Assembly (NCBI GenBank): GCA_964473865.1
Contig: CAYYQN010000023.1
Span: forward strand, 1 to 64,000
Reading direction: 5' to 3'
DNA length: 64,000 nt
DNA from: CAIMUX01 sp964473865
Lineage (GTDB): Bacteria > Eisenbacteria > RBG-16-71-46 > CAIMUX01
Shown here: one piece after another, positions 30,135 through 39,339 of the stretch
Numbering within the stretch: position 1 is the first letter of the stretch
Layout: each line of letters begins with the position of its first letter
Notes under the pieces: generated by a model
The model's database searches: none
What the model saw: the letters and a program-made list of their open reading frames with translations, nothing else
What the model was told of the DNA's origin: nothing
Position numbers and translations under genes: made by a program

Positions 30135-31085
30135 TCACCGCGGGTCCAGACCAAGAGCCTGTTCCACCCGCTCGGCAATCTCATCGACCTCCTCCCCCGC
30201 CTGAACCTCCAGGACCGCCGCTTCCGGAACGCGATGGCGCAGCCAGGTCTCCTGTCGTTTCGCGTACCGCCGACTGGCCCGCCCAAACTCCGCCACGCAC
30301 TCCGCGAGCGGCCTACCCTCGAGCAGGTGCGGCAGGAACTCACGATACCCGACCGTGCGGAGCCCGGGCGCATCGGGAGCCAACCCGCGCGCGAGGAGCC
30401 CGCGCAACTCCTGCAGCAGCCCGGCCTCGAGCAGACGGGCGCATCGTTCATCGATGCGTCGATAGAGGTCGGCCCGGCTGCGGAGCATCGCCACCGTGGG
30501 AATCGCCCGGCCCACCGGGCGCGGCAAGCCCACCAGTTCGCTGAGCGGCCGGCCTGTGATCTCGTGCACTTCCAGCGCCCGGCTCACGCGATGCGTGTCT
30601 CCGGGGGCCAGGCGGTCTGCGCTCTGGGGATCGACGGCCCGCAAACGCCGGTGCAACGCGCCGGGGCCTTCCTGTTCCAGCACGCGAGCGTGTCGAGCGC
30701 GTATCTCCGCAGACGCGCGCGGCAGATCGTGGAGCCCGCGGACCAGCGCATCCCAGTAGAGCCCCGCCCCGCCGACGCCCAGGAGCCGCACGCATCGCGC
30801 CCCCGCATCCTCGAGGGCGGTCCGGGCCAGATCGCGAAAACGGCCCGCGGAGCACGACTCGGTCGGCTCCAGAAGATCCAGCAGGTGATGGCGGACGCGC
30901 GTGCGCTCGGCGATGGTCGGCTTGACGGTGCCGAGATCGAGGCTGCGGTAGATCTGCCGGCTGTCCACGGAGAGGATCTCCAGGCCGTTTCGCTCGGCCA
31001 CCACCAGGGCGACGTCCGTCTTTCCCACCGCCGTCGGGCCCAGGATCCCGCCGCCGAGGAACTCGAGCGGATCGCAGTCGCTCAT
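30135..31085 (-). CDS. miaA: tRNA dimethylallyltransferase
   Basis: 316 residues. Adds the isopentenyl group to A37 of tRNAs reading UNN codons. Motifs: ILGPTAVGKTDVA (P-loop), LEILSVDSRQIYRSLDLGTVKPT, RVRHHLLDLLEP, GGAGLYWDALVRGL, HRVSRALEVHEITGRPLSE, and GYREFLPHLLEG...RRYAKRQETWLRHR at the C-terminus. Start ATG overlaps the mutL stop (ATGA); the mutL-miaA pair is conserved in many bacteria. Confidence 0.95.
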   Translation of the reverse strand: MSDCDPLEFLGGGILGPTAVGKTDVALVVAERNGLEILSVDSRQIYRSLDLGTVKPTIAERTRVRHHLLDLLEPTESCSAGRFRDLARTALEDAGARCVRLLGVGGAGLYWDALVRGLHDLPRASAEIRARHARVLEQEGPGALHRRLRAVDPQSADRLAPGDTHRVSRALEVHEITGRPLSELVGLPRPVGRAIPTVAMLRSRADLYRRIDERCARLLEAGLLQELRGLLARGLAPDAPGLRTVGYREFLPHLLEGRPLAECVAEFGRASRRYAKRQETWLRHRVPEAAVLEVQAGEEVDEIAERVEQALGLDPR

Positions 31086-33088
31086 CCGCTCCGTCCGAAG
31101 CGTCGATCCAGGTCCTCCATGGTCACAAGGAGGAAGGTCGGCCGCCCGTGCGGGTCGCCGTGCGGCATGCGGGTCGCGAAGAGCTGATCGACAAGGGCAT
31201 TCATCTCTTCCAGGGTCAGAGGCTGGCCGCTGCGCACGGCGCTCCGGCAGGCCCAGCTCGCCGCCAGCCGTTCTGCCCGATCGCGCCCGCGTCTGCCTGC
31301 CCCCGACAACTCGTGCAGCAGATCATGGAACAGCGCCCGAGGCTCCCGTTCCCATGCGGCCGGCACACCGCGCAGGAGCACCGAGCGCCCGCCGAACTCC
31401 TCGCCCTCCAGGCCCAAGGCGGCCAGCTCGCTCGCGAACTCGCGCCAGCAAGCGATCTCATCGGGATCCAGTTCGATGACCACCGGAAAGAGGAGCTGCT
31501 GCGATGCCGCGGGCAATCCCCGGAGGTGTTCGAGGGCCCGTTCGTAGAGGATCCGCTCGTGGGCCGCGTGCTGGTCAATGACCAGGACGCCCTGCCGGGT
31601 CTGCGCGAACAAGTAGCGCCGATGGAGCTGCCAGATTGGGACCAGGCCCGCCTCGCCGGCATCTCCCGCGTCCATCGGGGCGACTCCGGCCACGCCCCCG
31701 TTCTCCGCCGCCTCTCGGCCTCCCGCCTCGGCACCCGACGCAAACCCGACGTCGCCCGGGACGAGCTCCTCGGCGCCTCGGGCGGGCGGGCCATCGGTCG
31801 GGCCGCCGTGGTCGGCGACCCGGTCGTCCGGGCGCAACACGGTGCCGGCGCCGTCCGGTCTCCCGTAGAGCAGTTCCATAGCGCGCCGGCCGTCGATTTG
31901 CGCGCGCCCGCCAAAGAACGACTCTTGCAGCCCGGCGCCGCTCGCTGGTTCGCCCGGCCTGCCGGTGGACCCTGTCCCGCCACCGGCCGCACGATCGCGC
32001 AGCGGCGCCGCAGTGCCGGGATCTCCCGGATCGAGGTTCCAGCCGGGCACCAACGTCGCCGTCGCCTCCCGCACCGCCCGCACCACCGTCCCGAACAGCG
32101 CGCTCTCATCCAGGAATCGGATCTCGCGCTTGGTCGGATGGACATTCACATCCACCCGCGACGGATCGATCTCGAGCAGGATCAGAGCAAACGCGTTCCG
32201 GTTCGCCGGAAGCAGGTCGCCGAATCCCTGTCGCAGCGCAGCGGAGAGCCACGGGGCCGTGACCCAGCGGCCGTTCACGAGCAACGTTTGGTGCTGGCTT
32301 CCGGGACGCGCCAGCTCCGGGATGCCCACGAAGCCGCGGAGCGTGGCTGCCGGCGTGAGGGCCGCCACCGGGAGAAGCTTGTCCGGGAAGGACGAACCGT
32401 GCACCGCCGCGATCCTCTCCGGGAGCCCCTGCGCGACCGGCAGGTCGAGGAGCACCTGCCCTCGACTCAGAAGCCGAAACGCCACGCCGGGACTGGCCAA
32501 TCCGAACACTGCCAGCATCCGGAGGATGAGACGGACTTCGGCGTCGGATCCCTTCAGGAAGCGCTTCCGCACCGGCGAGTTGAAGAACAGGTCCTCGACC
32601 GTCACGCTGGTGCCGCGGGCCCGCGCCGCCGGCTCCGGCCCCCGGCGGTCGCCGCCCTCGACCCGCACCCACCATCCCGCGCCCTCCACCACCGCCGTCA
32701 CGATCTCCATGCGGGAGACGCGGCCGATGGAGGGGATCGCCTCTCCCCGAAAGCCGAGCGTCGTGACCCGCAGCAGATCTTCCTCGCCCCGCAGCTTGCT
32801 CGTCGCGTGCGCCTCCAGGGCGAGCAGAAGATCGTCGCGGTCCATCCCGCAGCCGTCATCGTCCACTCGCAGCATGGCGTCCGGCGTCTCGCCGAGCGTC
32901 ACGACGACCGACCCGGCGCCGGCATCGAGGGCGTTTTCCACCAGCTCTTTGGCCACCGAGAGCGGCCGCAGGATCATTTCTCCGGCGGCGATCTTGGCGA
33001 CCACGCGGGGGTCGAGGCGGCGCACGGGGCGGGACTCCGGGATCCGGGATGGCCCATTCTGGTTTCCGTCACGCTCCGCGGCGCACAT
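31082..33088 (-). CDS. mutL: DNA mismatch repair protein MutL (endonuclease type)
   Basis: 668 residues from the ATG at 33088 (GGGAGGAG, 4 bases upstream). N-terminal GHKL ATPase: KIAAGEMILRPLSVAKELVENALDAG, DDGCGM, ATSKLRGEEDLLRVTTLGFRGEAIPSI. A long Ala/Gly/Pro-rich linker follows, then the C-terminal domain with IDQHAAHERILYE, which matches the DQHA-x2-E-x4-E endonuclease motif. It should therefore nick DNA itself, as in bacteria without MutH. The start overlaps the end of the upstream glycosyltransferase gene by 20 bases; the 3' end overlaps miaA. Confidence 0.95.
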   Translation of the reverse strand: MCAAERDGNQNGPSRIPESRPVRRLDPRVVAKIAAGEMILRPLSVAKELVENALDAGAGSVVVTLGETPDAMLRVDDDGCGMDRDDLLLALEAHATSKLRGEEDLLRVTTLGFRGEAIPSIGRVSRMEIVTAVVEGAGWWVRVEGGDRRGPEPAARARGTSVTVEDLFFNSPVRKRFLKGSDAEVRLILRMLAVFGLASPGVAFRLLSRGQVLLDLPVAQGLPERIAAVHGSSFPDKLLPVAALTPAATLRGFVGIPELARPGSQHQTLLVNGRWVTAPWLSAALRQGFGDLLPANRNAFALILLEIDPSRVDVNVHPTKREIRFLDESALFGTVVRAVREATATLVPGWNLDPGDPGTAAPLRDRAAGGGTGSTGRPGEPASGAGLQESFFGGRAQIDGRRAMELLYGRPDGAGTVLRPDDRVADHGGPTDGPPARGAEELVPGDVGFASGAEAGGREAAENGGVAGVAPMDAGDAGEAGLVPIWQLHRRYLFAQTRQGVLVIDQHAAHERILYERALEHLRGLPAASQQLLFPVVIELDPDEIACWREFASELAALGLEGEEFGGRSVLLRGVPAAWEREPRALFHDLLHELSGAGRRGRDRAERLAASWACRSAVRSGQPLTLEEMNALVDQLFATRMPHGDPHGRPTFLLVTMEDLDRRFGRSG

Positions 33089-34253
33089 GCGACTCCTCCC
33101 TCTGCTTCGACCTCCCGGCCAGGATCCGTAGTTCCTCGGCAACCCGGGCCGGACCAAGGTCGCCGAGGCAACGCCAGTGTCCCAACCAGCAGCGGTTGCG
33201 ACCGTGGACTCCACAGGGCCGGCAGGTCAGGCCTTCGACCTCCAGCACGCGAACCTGAGATCCTACGGGGGCGAACCCGAAACGCGTCACCGTCGAACCG
33301 AAGATCCCCAGAACCGGCACGCCCAGAGCGGCAGCCAGGTGCATCGGCCCCGAGTCGGAGACCGCGACCACGCGCGCCCGGGCGAGCACTGCCTTCAGCG
33401 GCCCGAGGGGTAGACGAAAGATCGTCTCGCCGGCTGCCCGACCGGGATTCGGACCCGAATCGGGGGGTTCAATCCACCAGGTCGCGAGCCCTTCCGCCCT
33501 CAGGAGACGCGCCACCTGGGCAAAGCGGTCGGGCGGATACTCCTTGGTGCGGCGGGAGGCCCCCGTGACGATCGCCACCGCGGTCCCGGAGGGTCCCACG
33601 AACGCGTCCGGCGCGAGCTGGCGCGCCTCTATCTCCTCTCGCGCGGTCACGACGACTTCCGGCCGGCAGGCGACCAGGGGATCACCCGCGTCCAGCCCGG
33701 CCGCGCGCGCGTATCGCTCCACCGCGTGCGGCACTTGCGGGCGTGGCGCGCGATCTCCCCACCATACCAGCCACCGCCGGGCCCCCGACCGGGTCCGCAC
33801 CGACGCTCGCTCGCGGCCGAGGAGGCGAGAGAGTCGGCGGCTTCCCAGCGTTCCCTGCAGATCGAACACGCGATCGAAGAGCGGTGGACGCCGCCGCCCG
33901 GTTCCGTCCGGGAGCCCACCGGGCGCCAGGTCTGGGAACCCGTCCGGCGCCGGGTCCGGGAGTTCACCCCGCGCCAGTTCTGGGAAACCGTCTGGCGCCG
34001 GCTCCCCGTGCCGCTCGCCAGGCCCGGCCTCGCGCGAATCGATCTCCTCCCGCACCAGCACCCGCTCCAACCAGGGAAGTCCGTCGAAGACCGGCCGCGA
34101 TCTCGCCTCGGTCAACACCGATACGCGCGCCTGCGTGGCCAGGGCCCGGGTCACGCCGGTCGTGAGGACGCAGTCGCCGAGCGAGTGAAAGCGGACGACC
34201 AGCACTCGCGGACGGCCCTTGGATGCGCCCTCGAACTGGTCGTCTCTCACCAC
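33069..34253 (-). CDS. Glycosyltransferase family 9 (heptosyltransferase-like)
   Basis: 394 residues. N-terminal VLVVRFHSLGDCVLTTGVTRAL matches the first strand and glycine loop of ADP-heptose:LPS heptosyltransferases; later VAIVTGASRRTKEYPPDRFAQVARLL, and VSDSGPMHLAAALGVPVLGIFGST in the nucleotide-sugar site. This family builds the LPS core or related glycans at the inner membrane. Residues ~83-118 are an odd insert of near-repeats (APDGFPELARGELPDP, APDGFPDLAPGGLPDG) not present in the family. CRPCGVHGRNRCWLGHWRCL near the end has four Cys. GTG start overlaps the small gene upstream by 7 bases. Confidence 0.85.
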   Translation of the reverse strand: MVRDDQFEGASKGRPRVLVVRFHSLGDCVLTTGVTRALATQARVSVLTEARSRPVFDGLPWLERVLVREEIDSREAGPGERHGEPAPDGFPELARGELPDPAPDGFPDLAPGGLPDGTGRRRPPLFDRVFDLQGTLGSRRLSRLLGRERASVRTRSGARRWLVWWGDRAPRPQVPHAVERYARAAGLDAGDPLVACRPEVVVTAREEIEARQLAPDAFVGPSGTAVAIVTGASRRTKEYPPDRFAQVARLLRAEGLATWWIEPPDSGPNPGRAAGETIFRLPLGPLKAVLARARVVAVSDSGPMHLAAALGVPVLGIFGSTVTRFGFAPVGSQVRVLEVEGLTCRPCGVHGRNRCWLGHWRCLGDLGPARVAEELRILAGRSKQREESHVRRGA

Positions 34254-34609
34254 CGGTAACCCTGTTCGAACGCCTCTCGCAAGTCGTAGACGTCCGCGAA
34301 ATCCTCCAGCGAGTCTTCGTCCGTCTTGCGCAGGAGATCCGCTTCGATCAGATCGTAGACGATCCGCCCCAGGTCGATCGTCCCGGTGAGACCCCAGTGC
34401 CGGAACACGTCGAAGGCCATCGGCCCGAACTCCTCGAGCGCAAGGTCACGCGCGCCCTCGGCAAGTTCGCGGCCGTTCACGTGGCCCGACCGCTGGAGGC
34501 GCCGGCGGGAGTACTCCAGCGCGCGCAGCACGAAGAAGTAGGCGTCGGGCCGGAACCTTCCCCGGCGTTCCGCCACCTCCTCGATCGCCCGAACCGGATC
34601 CACATCCAT
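34247..34609 (-). CDS. Conserved hypothetical, Minf_1886 family
   Basis: 120 residues. The sequence (RFRPDAYFFVLRALEYSRRRL, then GHVNGRELAEGARDLALEEFGPMAFDVFRHWGLTGTIDLGRIVYDLIEADLLRKTDEDSLEDFADVYDLREAF) has the strong conservation pattern of the Minf_1886 family found in Planctomycetes, Verrucomicrobia, Gemmatimonadota and related groups. Function unknown. No signal or membrane segment. It begins 9 bases after nadB and overlaps the glycosyltransferase by 7 bases. Confidence 0.85.
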   Translation of the reverse strand: MDVDPVRAIEEVAERRGRFRPDAYFFVLRALEYSRRRLQRSGHVNGRELAEGARDLALEEFGPMAFDVFRHWGLTGTIDLGRIVYDLIEADLLRKTDEDSLEDFADVYDLREAFEQGYRW

Positions 34610-34618
34610 GGCGAGCCT

Positions 34619-36256
34619 CTAGCTCACATCCGCCGAAGCCGCGCCGGAAACGCCTCCCCGGCCGCCACGCCCGGTCAGAGGCGTCAGCACGGTATCGACC
34701 GCGAACCGGGCGTCGTCACGCTCGGGATGATCCTCGTTGTAGTGCAACCCCCGCGACTCGCGCCGCTCCCGGGCGCACCGAACGATGAGCTCCGCGGTGA
34801 GCGAGAGGTTCCGCAGCTCGATCAGATCCCGGTCGAGCACGAAGTCCCAGTAGTAGCTCTCAATGCTCCGGCGGAAGATCTCCAGATACCGCGCGGCGAT
34901 CGCCAGGCGGTGGTCGTTACGCACGATGCCGACGAAGTCCCACATGAGCCGCCGCACCAGGTCCCAGTGCGCATCGATGAGCACCGTCTCGCGGGGAAGG
35001 GTGGCGGTGCCGACGTCCCAGGCCGGAAGAGCCAGCTCCCGGTCAAGACCGGGCAGGTCCGCCACGGCGCTGGCGGCGGCCATCTCCGCCATGACCAGCG
35101 CCTCGAGCAGCGAGTTGCTCGCCAGTCGGTTCGCCCCGTGCAGGCCGGTGAAGGCGACCTCCCCCGCCGCGTAGAGACCCGGGAGGTCCGTGCGGGCCTC
35201 CAGATCGGTGACCACCCCGCCGCACTGATAGTGGGCCGCCGGGACCACCGGGATCGGCTGCCGCGTGATGTCGAGGCCCAGGCCCAGACAGGTCTCGTAG
35301 ATGTTGGGAAAGCGCCGGCGAACGAGGTCCGCGTTCAGGTGCTCCAGGTGCAGCAGGACCGAGCGGTCGGCCCGGCGCTTCATCTCCCGGTCGATCGAAC
35401 GCGCCACGATGTCGCGCGGCGCGAGGTCGGCGAGCGGATGGGGAATGCGCAGCCGCTCGCCGGACAATGTCGTGAGATAACCGCCCTCGCCCCGCACCGC
35501 TTCGGAAATGAGAAACGACCGCGCGTCCGGGTGGAAGAGAACGGTGGGGTGGAACTGCACAAACTCGAGGTTGGCCACGCGGCAACCGGCGCGCCAGGCC
35601 ATCGCCAGACCATCTCCGGTCGCAACGTCCGGGTTGCTGGTGTAGGTGTAGACCTTGCCGGCTCCTCCGGTGGCGAGGATCGTGGCCCGGGCCGCGAACG
35701 GGAAGATCTCCCGGCTGCCGGCATCCAGCACGTAGGCACCGAGACAGCGAGGATGCAGGTCGCCGCGCTGCGCTTTGCGGTCGAGGATGAGATCGACGGC
35801 GACGTGTTCGGTGAACACCTCGATGTGCCCGTGTTCCTGCACCCGGGCCGTGAGGGCATCCATGACTCCCCGGCCGGTGATGTCGCCCACGTGCAGCACG
35901 CGTCGCCGCGCGTGGCCCCCCTCCCGGCCCAGCTCGTAGGCCTGGTCGGCCCGGCGGGCGAACTGGACACCCAGTTCCTCGAGCCTTCGAACCGCATCCG
36001 GACCGTGCTGAACCATCAGATCGACGGCGGCCGGACGACACAGGCCGGCCCCGCAAGCCAACGTGTCCTGGGCGTGGATGGCGGGGGTGTCGTCGGCTCC
36101 GACCGCGGCCGCGATGCCTCCCTGCGCCCAGGCGGTGTTGGCGTCCAGGAGCCCACGTTTCGCGAGCAGAGCCACGCTCCCGTGGCCGGCCGCCCGCAGC
36201 GCGGAGACCAGCCCGGCCAGGCCCGAGCCGATAACCAGGAAGTCCTTGACAATCAT
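34619..36256 (-). CDS. nadB: L-aspartate oxidase
   Basis: 545 residues, family length. FAD enzyme that oxidises L-aspartate to iminoaspartate, the first step of de novo NAD synthesis. Motifs: FLVIGSGLAGLVSALRAAGHGSVALLAKR (FAD binding), NTAWAQGGIAAAVG, HDTL-equivalent HAQDTLACGAG, RRRVLHVGDITGRGVM, ATGGAGKVYTYTSNP, and GVVTDLEARTDLPGLYAAGEVAFTGLHGANRLASNSLLEALV. nadA and nadC are not in the window. It is the first gene of its run; a plus-strand lipoprotein gene is divergent 131 bases away. Confidence 0.96.
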   Translation of the reverse strand: MIVKDFLVIGSGLAGLVSALRAAGHGSVALLAKRGLLDANTAWAQGGIAAAVGADDTPAIHAQDTLACGAGLCRPAAVDLMVQHGPDAVRRLEELGVQFARRADQAYELGREGGHARRRVLHVGDITGRGVMDALTARVQEHGHIEVFTEHVAVDLILDRKAQRGDLHPRCLGAYVLDAGSREIFPFAARATILATGGAGKVYTYTSNPDVATGDGLAMAWRAGCRVANLEFVQFHPTVLFHPDARSFLISEAVRGEGGYLTTLSGERLRIPHPLADLAPRDIVARSIDREMKRRADRSVLLHLEHLNADLVRRRFPNIYETCLGLGLDITRQPIPVVPAAHYQCGGVVTDLEARTDLPGLYAAGEVAFTGLHGANRLASNSLLEALVMAEMAAASAVADLPGLDRELALPAWDVGTATLPRETVLIDAHWDLVRRLMWDFVGIVRNDHRLAIAARYLEIFRRSIESYYWDFVLDRDLIELRNLSLTAELIVRCARERRESRGLHYNEDHPERDDARFAVDTVLTPLTGRGGRGGVSGAASADVS

Positions 36257-36387
36257 AAAGATCCCGCCTCACTGACGCCGGTCTCGGCGCCCGCTTTTCT
36301 GCTTCAGCGGAGTATACGCACGGCCGATATTTCCATCAAAGGAAAAGCCCGGCGCCGGTCGTACCGGCCACCGGGGGGAGGCTGACC

Positions 36388-36936
36388 ATGCGTAATCGCG
36401 TTCCCCTCGCTCTCACCCTTTCGGCTCTCGCCCTCTGCCTGGGGATCCTCGCCGGCTGCAGCGACGATTCCGCGCCGCGATCGCTGCTGCAGGTGACGAG
36501 CGTCAACGAGAACCAGCCGCTCTCCAGCGATGTGGCCGAGGGACCGGACAGCTCCCTCACCGTGCGGGAGGACATCATCGAGATCACGGTTAAGAACAAC
36601 CCGCACGACGACGTTCTCAGTCTCTCCGGCGACGGGGCGTTCGGATACGTCACCCTGGAGCGCTACGAAATCCGGTTCGAGAGCGAGGAGTCGATTCCGC
36701 CGGTGACCGGCAACCTCGGCTGGACGGTCGCCAGCGGTAGCTCGGTGAAAGGCTCGCTGGTTGTCGTTCCGGCCAGCCACAAGGTGGCGGCCCCTCTCAT
36801 CTCGCTGCGCAACGGCGGGGAGATCCAGACGACCGCCCGGCTCACGATCACGGGCCGCGAGGCGACCTCGGACGCCAAAGTCAGCGTGGAGACCTCGTTC
36901 CCGGTGCATTTCGCAAACTGGACCGACGAAGACTGA
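36388..36936 (+). CDS. Lipoprotein, unknown
   Basis: 182 residues. Lipoprotein signal: basic MRNR, hydrophobic VPLALTLSALALCLGI, lipobox LAGC with the Cys at about residue 24, followed by SDDS. The mature part is beta-rich (SSLTVREDIIEITVKN, GAFGYVTLERYEIRFES, ARLTITGREATSDAKVSVETSFPVHFANW), suggesting an immunoglobulin-like sandwich. No family named. GGGGAGG six bases before the ATG. It is the only plus-strand gene in the chromosomal part of the window, divergent from nadB and convergent with the transporter. Confidence 0.8.
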   Translation: MRNRVPLALTLSALALCLGILAGCSDDSAPRSLLQVTSVNENQPLSSDVAEGPDSSLTVREDIIEITVKNNPHDDVLSLSGDGAFGYVTLERYEIRFESEESIPPVTGNLGWTVASGSSVKGSLVVVPASHKVAAPLISLRNGGEIQTTARLTITGREATSDAKVSVETSFPVHFANWTDED

Positions 36937-36979
36937 CCGACTGCTTCTCGCCGCCGCAGATTCGAGCCCGGGGGCGCGC

Positions 36980-38215
36980 TCACAGCGCCAGCAGCACGAG
37001 CAGTCCCCAGGCCGTCGTCGCGATCGTCACCGGAAGACCGACCTTCAGATAGCGCCAGAAACCGATCCGGGCTCCTTCCCCGGCCAGGTCAATCACGATC
37101 AGGTTGGCAACCGAACCCAGGAGCGTGAGATTCCCGGCGAACGTGGTCGCCATGGCGAGGACCCGCCACTGCAGCACCGGATCTTCCAGACCCCCGATCC
37201 ACGGCCGCGCCACGAGGATGAACGGCACGTTCGAGACCAGATTGCTCCCCAGGACCGCCAGCACCGAAAAGACCGCCGCTTGCCGGCGGGCGCCCTCTCC
37301 CAGCAACGGCTGGAACAAGCCATGCAGCCACTCGGCCGCCCCCGCCCGCACCACCCCCTCCACCAGGACGAAGAGAGACGCAAAGAAGAGAAGCAGGAGC
37401 CAGTCGACCCGCCGGAAGACCTTTCGCGCGTCCACCCCCCCGAGCACGAGGACCGCGCAAGCGCCGCCCAAGGCGGAGAGCGACAACCGCGCGCCACCGA
37501 GGAATCCCGCCACCACCAGGCCAAGGATGATCAGCGCCCGGCGCAACAGGTGGTGCCGCACCGGGGGGAGTTCCGCCTCGGTCCGGACCTCGCCATGGGT
37601 GCGCAGTTCCCGGGCGAACATCGCGTGCAGAATGCCCGAGAGGATCAAGAGACCACCCAGGGCGACCGGAATCATGTGCAGCAGAAACGTGCGGTAGCGA
37701 TCCCCGGACAAGGCCCCGATCAACATGTTCTGCGGGTTTCCCGACAGCGTGGCCACGCTGCCGATATTGGCCCCCATGCAGAGGGCAAACAGGTACGGAA
37801 CCATGGGCAGGCCGGCACGCCGCACCGCGGCCACCAGAAGCGGGGTGAGCAACAGGCAGACCGTGTCGTTGACCAGAAACGCCGAAAGCACTCCGGCTCC
37901 CCACGCAGTCAGGTGGAGCAATGCCACCGGGCTACCGGCCCGCGCCAGCAGGAGAACCGCCGCGCGCTCGAAGAAACCGGCGATGTCGAGTCCCGCCGCG
38001 ATGATCATCATGCCGAGCAGAAGCACCAAGGTGTTCGGCTCGATCGCAGCCCACGCTTCCTCCGGGGTCATGGCCTGCGCCGCGATCAGCAGGAACGCGC
38101 CGACCAACGCTCCGCCCGCGCGTCCCAGCGGAAGGAATCGCAGATCCCGCGCCGTCATCACGAAGTAGGCCGCGACGAAGACCGCGACGGCCACCCACGG
38201 GGGAGCCGGATTCAT
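36980..38215 (-). CDS. SLC13/ArsB-type anion or sodium transporter
   Basis: 411 residues with about 11 hydrophobic segments. Features of the ion transporter superfamily: WVAVAVFVAAYFVMTARDLRFLPL at the N-terminus, NTLVLLLGMMIIAAGLDIAGFFE, VNDTVCLLLTPLLVAAVR, and GANIGSVATLSGNPQNMLIGALSGD, whose repeated re-entrant N-D/S-G-N-P motif is the ion/substrate site; a matching SNLVSNVPFILVARPW and GNLTLLGSVANLIV lie in the second half. Substrate could be arsenite, dicarboxylate or sodium. Start ATG overlaps the lpxK stop (ATGA), so it is the tail gene of the lipid A run. Confidence 0.88.
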   Translation of the reverse strand: MNPAPPWVAVAVFVAAYFVMTARDLRFLPLGRAGGALVGAFLLIAAQAMTPEEAWAAIEPNTLVLLLGMMIIAAGLDIAGFFERAAVLLLARAGSPVALLHLTAWGAGVLSAFLVNDTVCLLLTPLLVAAVRRAGLPMVPYLFALCMGANIGSVATLSGNPQNMLIGALSGDRYRTFLLHMIPVALGGLLILSGILHAMFARELRTHGEVRTEAELPPVRHHLLRRALIILGLVVAGFLGGARLSLSALGGACAVLVLGGVDARKVFRRVDWLLLLFFASLFVLVEGVVRAGAAEWLHGLFQPLLGEGARRQAAVFSVLAVLGSNLVSNVPFILVARPWIGGLEDPVLQWRVLAMATTFAGNLTLLGSVANLIVIDLAGEGARIGFWRYLKVGLPVTIATTAWGLLVLLAL

Positions 38216-39339
38216 TGCGCGCCGGCCCCGGCGGCCACGAGCTTTCGTAGCCAGCCGATCCACCAGACTTCGGCGTCGGGCTCGTTCCAGCGCAGCGACT
38301 GGACGATCAGCGCCGCCTGCGAGCCGGGTGGGAGCACGCCGCGCAGCCGGGGCCAGTCCTTTTCCGTGGTCACGAGGAGGCCGCGGGGGCCGTCCCCTCC
38401 CACCCCCGGCAGTCCTCGCAAATCGCGCTCGCGAAAACGGTGATGATCGCGGAAGAAACGCCTGACCGCCGGGCGGAGGTCGAGGCCTTCAAGCATCTCC
38501 TCCAGTCTCTCCGGATGCGCGATGGCCGCGAGCAGGGCGATGGGGAGGCCGGGGGGCGGCGCCTCTCCCGCCACCGTCACCAGCGCTGGCTCGCCATGCC
38601 AGGAATAGACCGGAACCGTCGAACGAAGCCACGGGCGCAGGCGTTGCGCCGCGGCCGCAGCCAACTCCGGAGAGATCCCGGCCAGAACGACGACATCCGC
38701 GCGCGCCAGCGCCGAGCGCGGCGGCTCGCGCAGAGGACCGCGGGGCAAGAGATGGCCGTTTCCCAGCGGCGCGCCTCCCAGGAGCGTGACCACCTCGCCG
38801 CAGCGGTAGAGCTGCCGGTGCTGCAGTCCGTCGTCGAGCAGCACCAGTTGGGTCCCGACCGCAGCAGCCGCGCGGGCCGCCAGGATCCGCTTTGGCGCCA
38901 CCCAGACCCCAGTCCCCCCCACGACTCCGATCCGCGACGAGAGCCAGACCGCTTCATCGCCAAAGCGGACCGCCGCATCTGCCGTCGGCGGCTCCGGCAC
39001 CTTCCAGACGGCGAGGTTCCCGGCTCGACTGCCAGGTGAACGAGCGCCGTATCCGCGGGTCGCCACACCGGCACGAATCTCCGCCGAGGCCGCCAGACGC
39101 ACGAGCTCCAGGGTGAGCGGCGTCTTTCCCGTGCCTCCGACCTCGATTCCACCGATCGAGATGACCGGGACCGGGGCACGCTCCACGCGCAGGAGCCGCA
39201 CGGCCAGGAAGGCCTCACGCAAGGCCACGCCGCCGCGCATCAGGAGCTCCGGCCCAGCCAGAGCGCCCCCGAGCAGCCGCGCCGTCACGCCGCGCGGACC
39301 GGCGGGGTCCCAGAGCGACGCCAGCAATCCCGGGATCAC
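38212..39339 (-). CDS. lpxK: Tetraacyldisaccharide 4'-kinase
   Basis: 375 residues. Phosphorylates the lipid A disaccharide at the 4' position, at the inner membrane. Motifs: SIGGIEVGGTGKTPLTLELVRLA (P-loop), GVATRGYGARSPG, FGDEAVWLSSRIG, LVLLDDGLQHRQLYR, and LPRGPLREPPRSALARADVVVL. Start GTG at 39339 overlaps the waaA stop (GTGA); the open frame upstream is waaA in another frame. Followed by the transporter gene with an ATGA overlap. Confidence 0.95.
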   Translation of the reverse strand: MIPGLLASLWDPAGPRGVTARLLGGALAGPELLMRGGVALREAFLAVRLLRVERAPVPVISIGGIEVGGTGKTPLTLELVRLAASAEIRAGVATRGYGARSPGSRAGNLAVWKVPEPPTADAAVRFGDEAVWLSSRIGVVGGTGVWVAPKRILAARAAAAVGTQLVLLDDGLQHRQLYRCGEVVTLLGGAPLGNGHLLPRGPLREPPRSALARADVVVLAGISPELAAAAAQRLRPWLRSTVPVYSWHGEPALVTVAGEAPPPGLPIALLAAIAHPERLEEMLEGLDLRPAVRRFFRDHHRFRERDLRGLPGVGGDGPRGLLVTTEKDWPRLRGVLPPGSQAALIVQSLRWNEPDAEVWWIGWLRKLVAAGAGAQ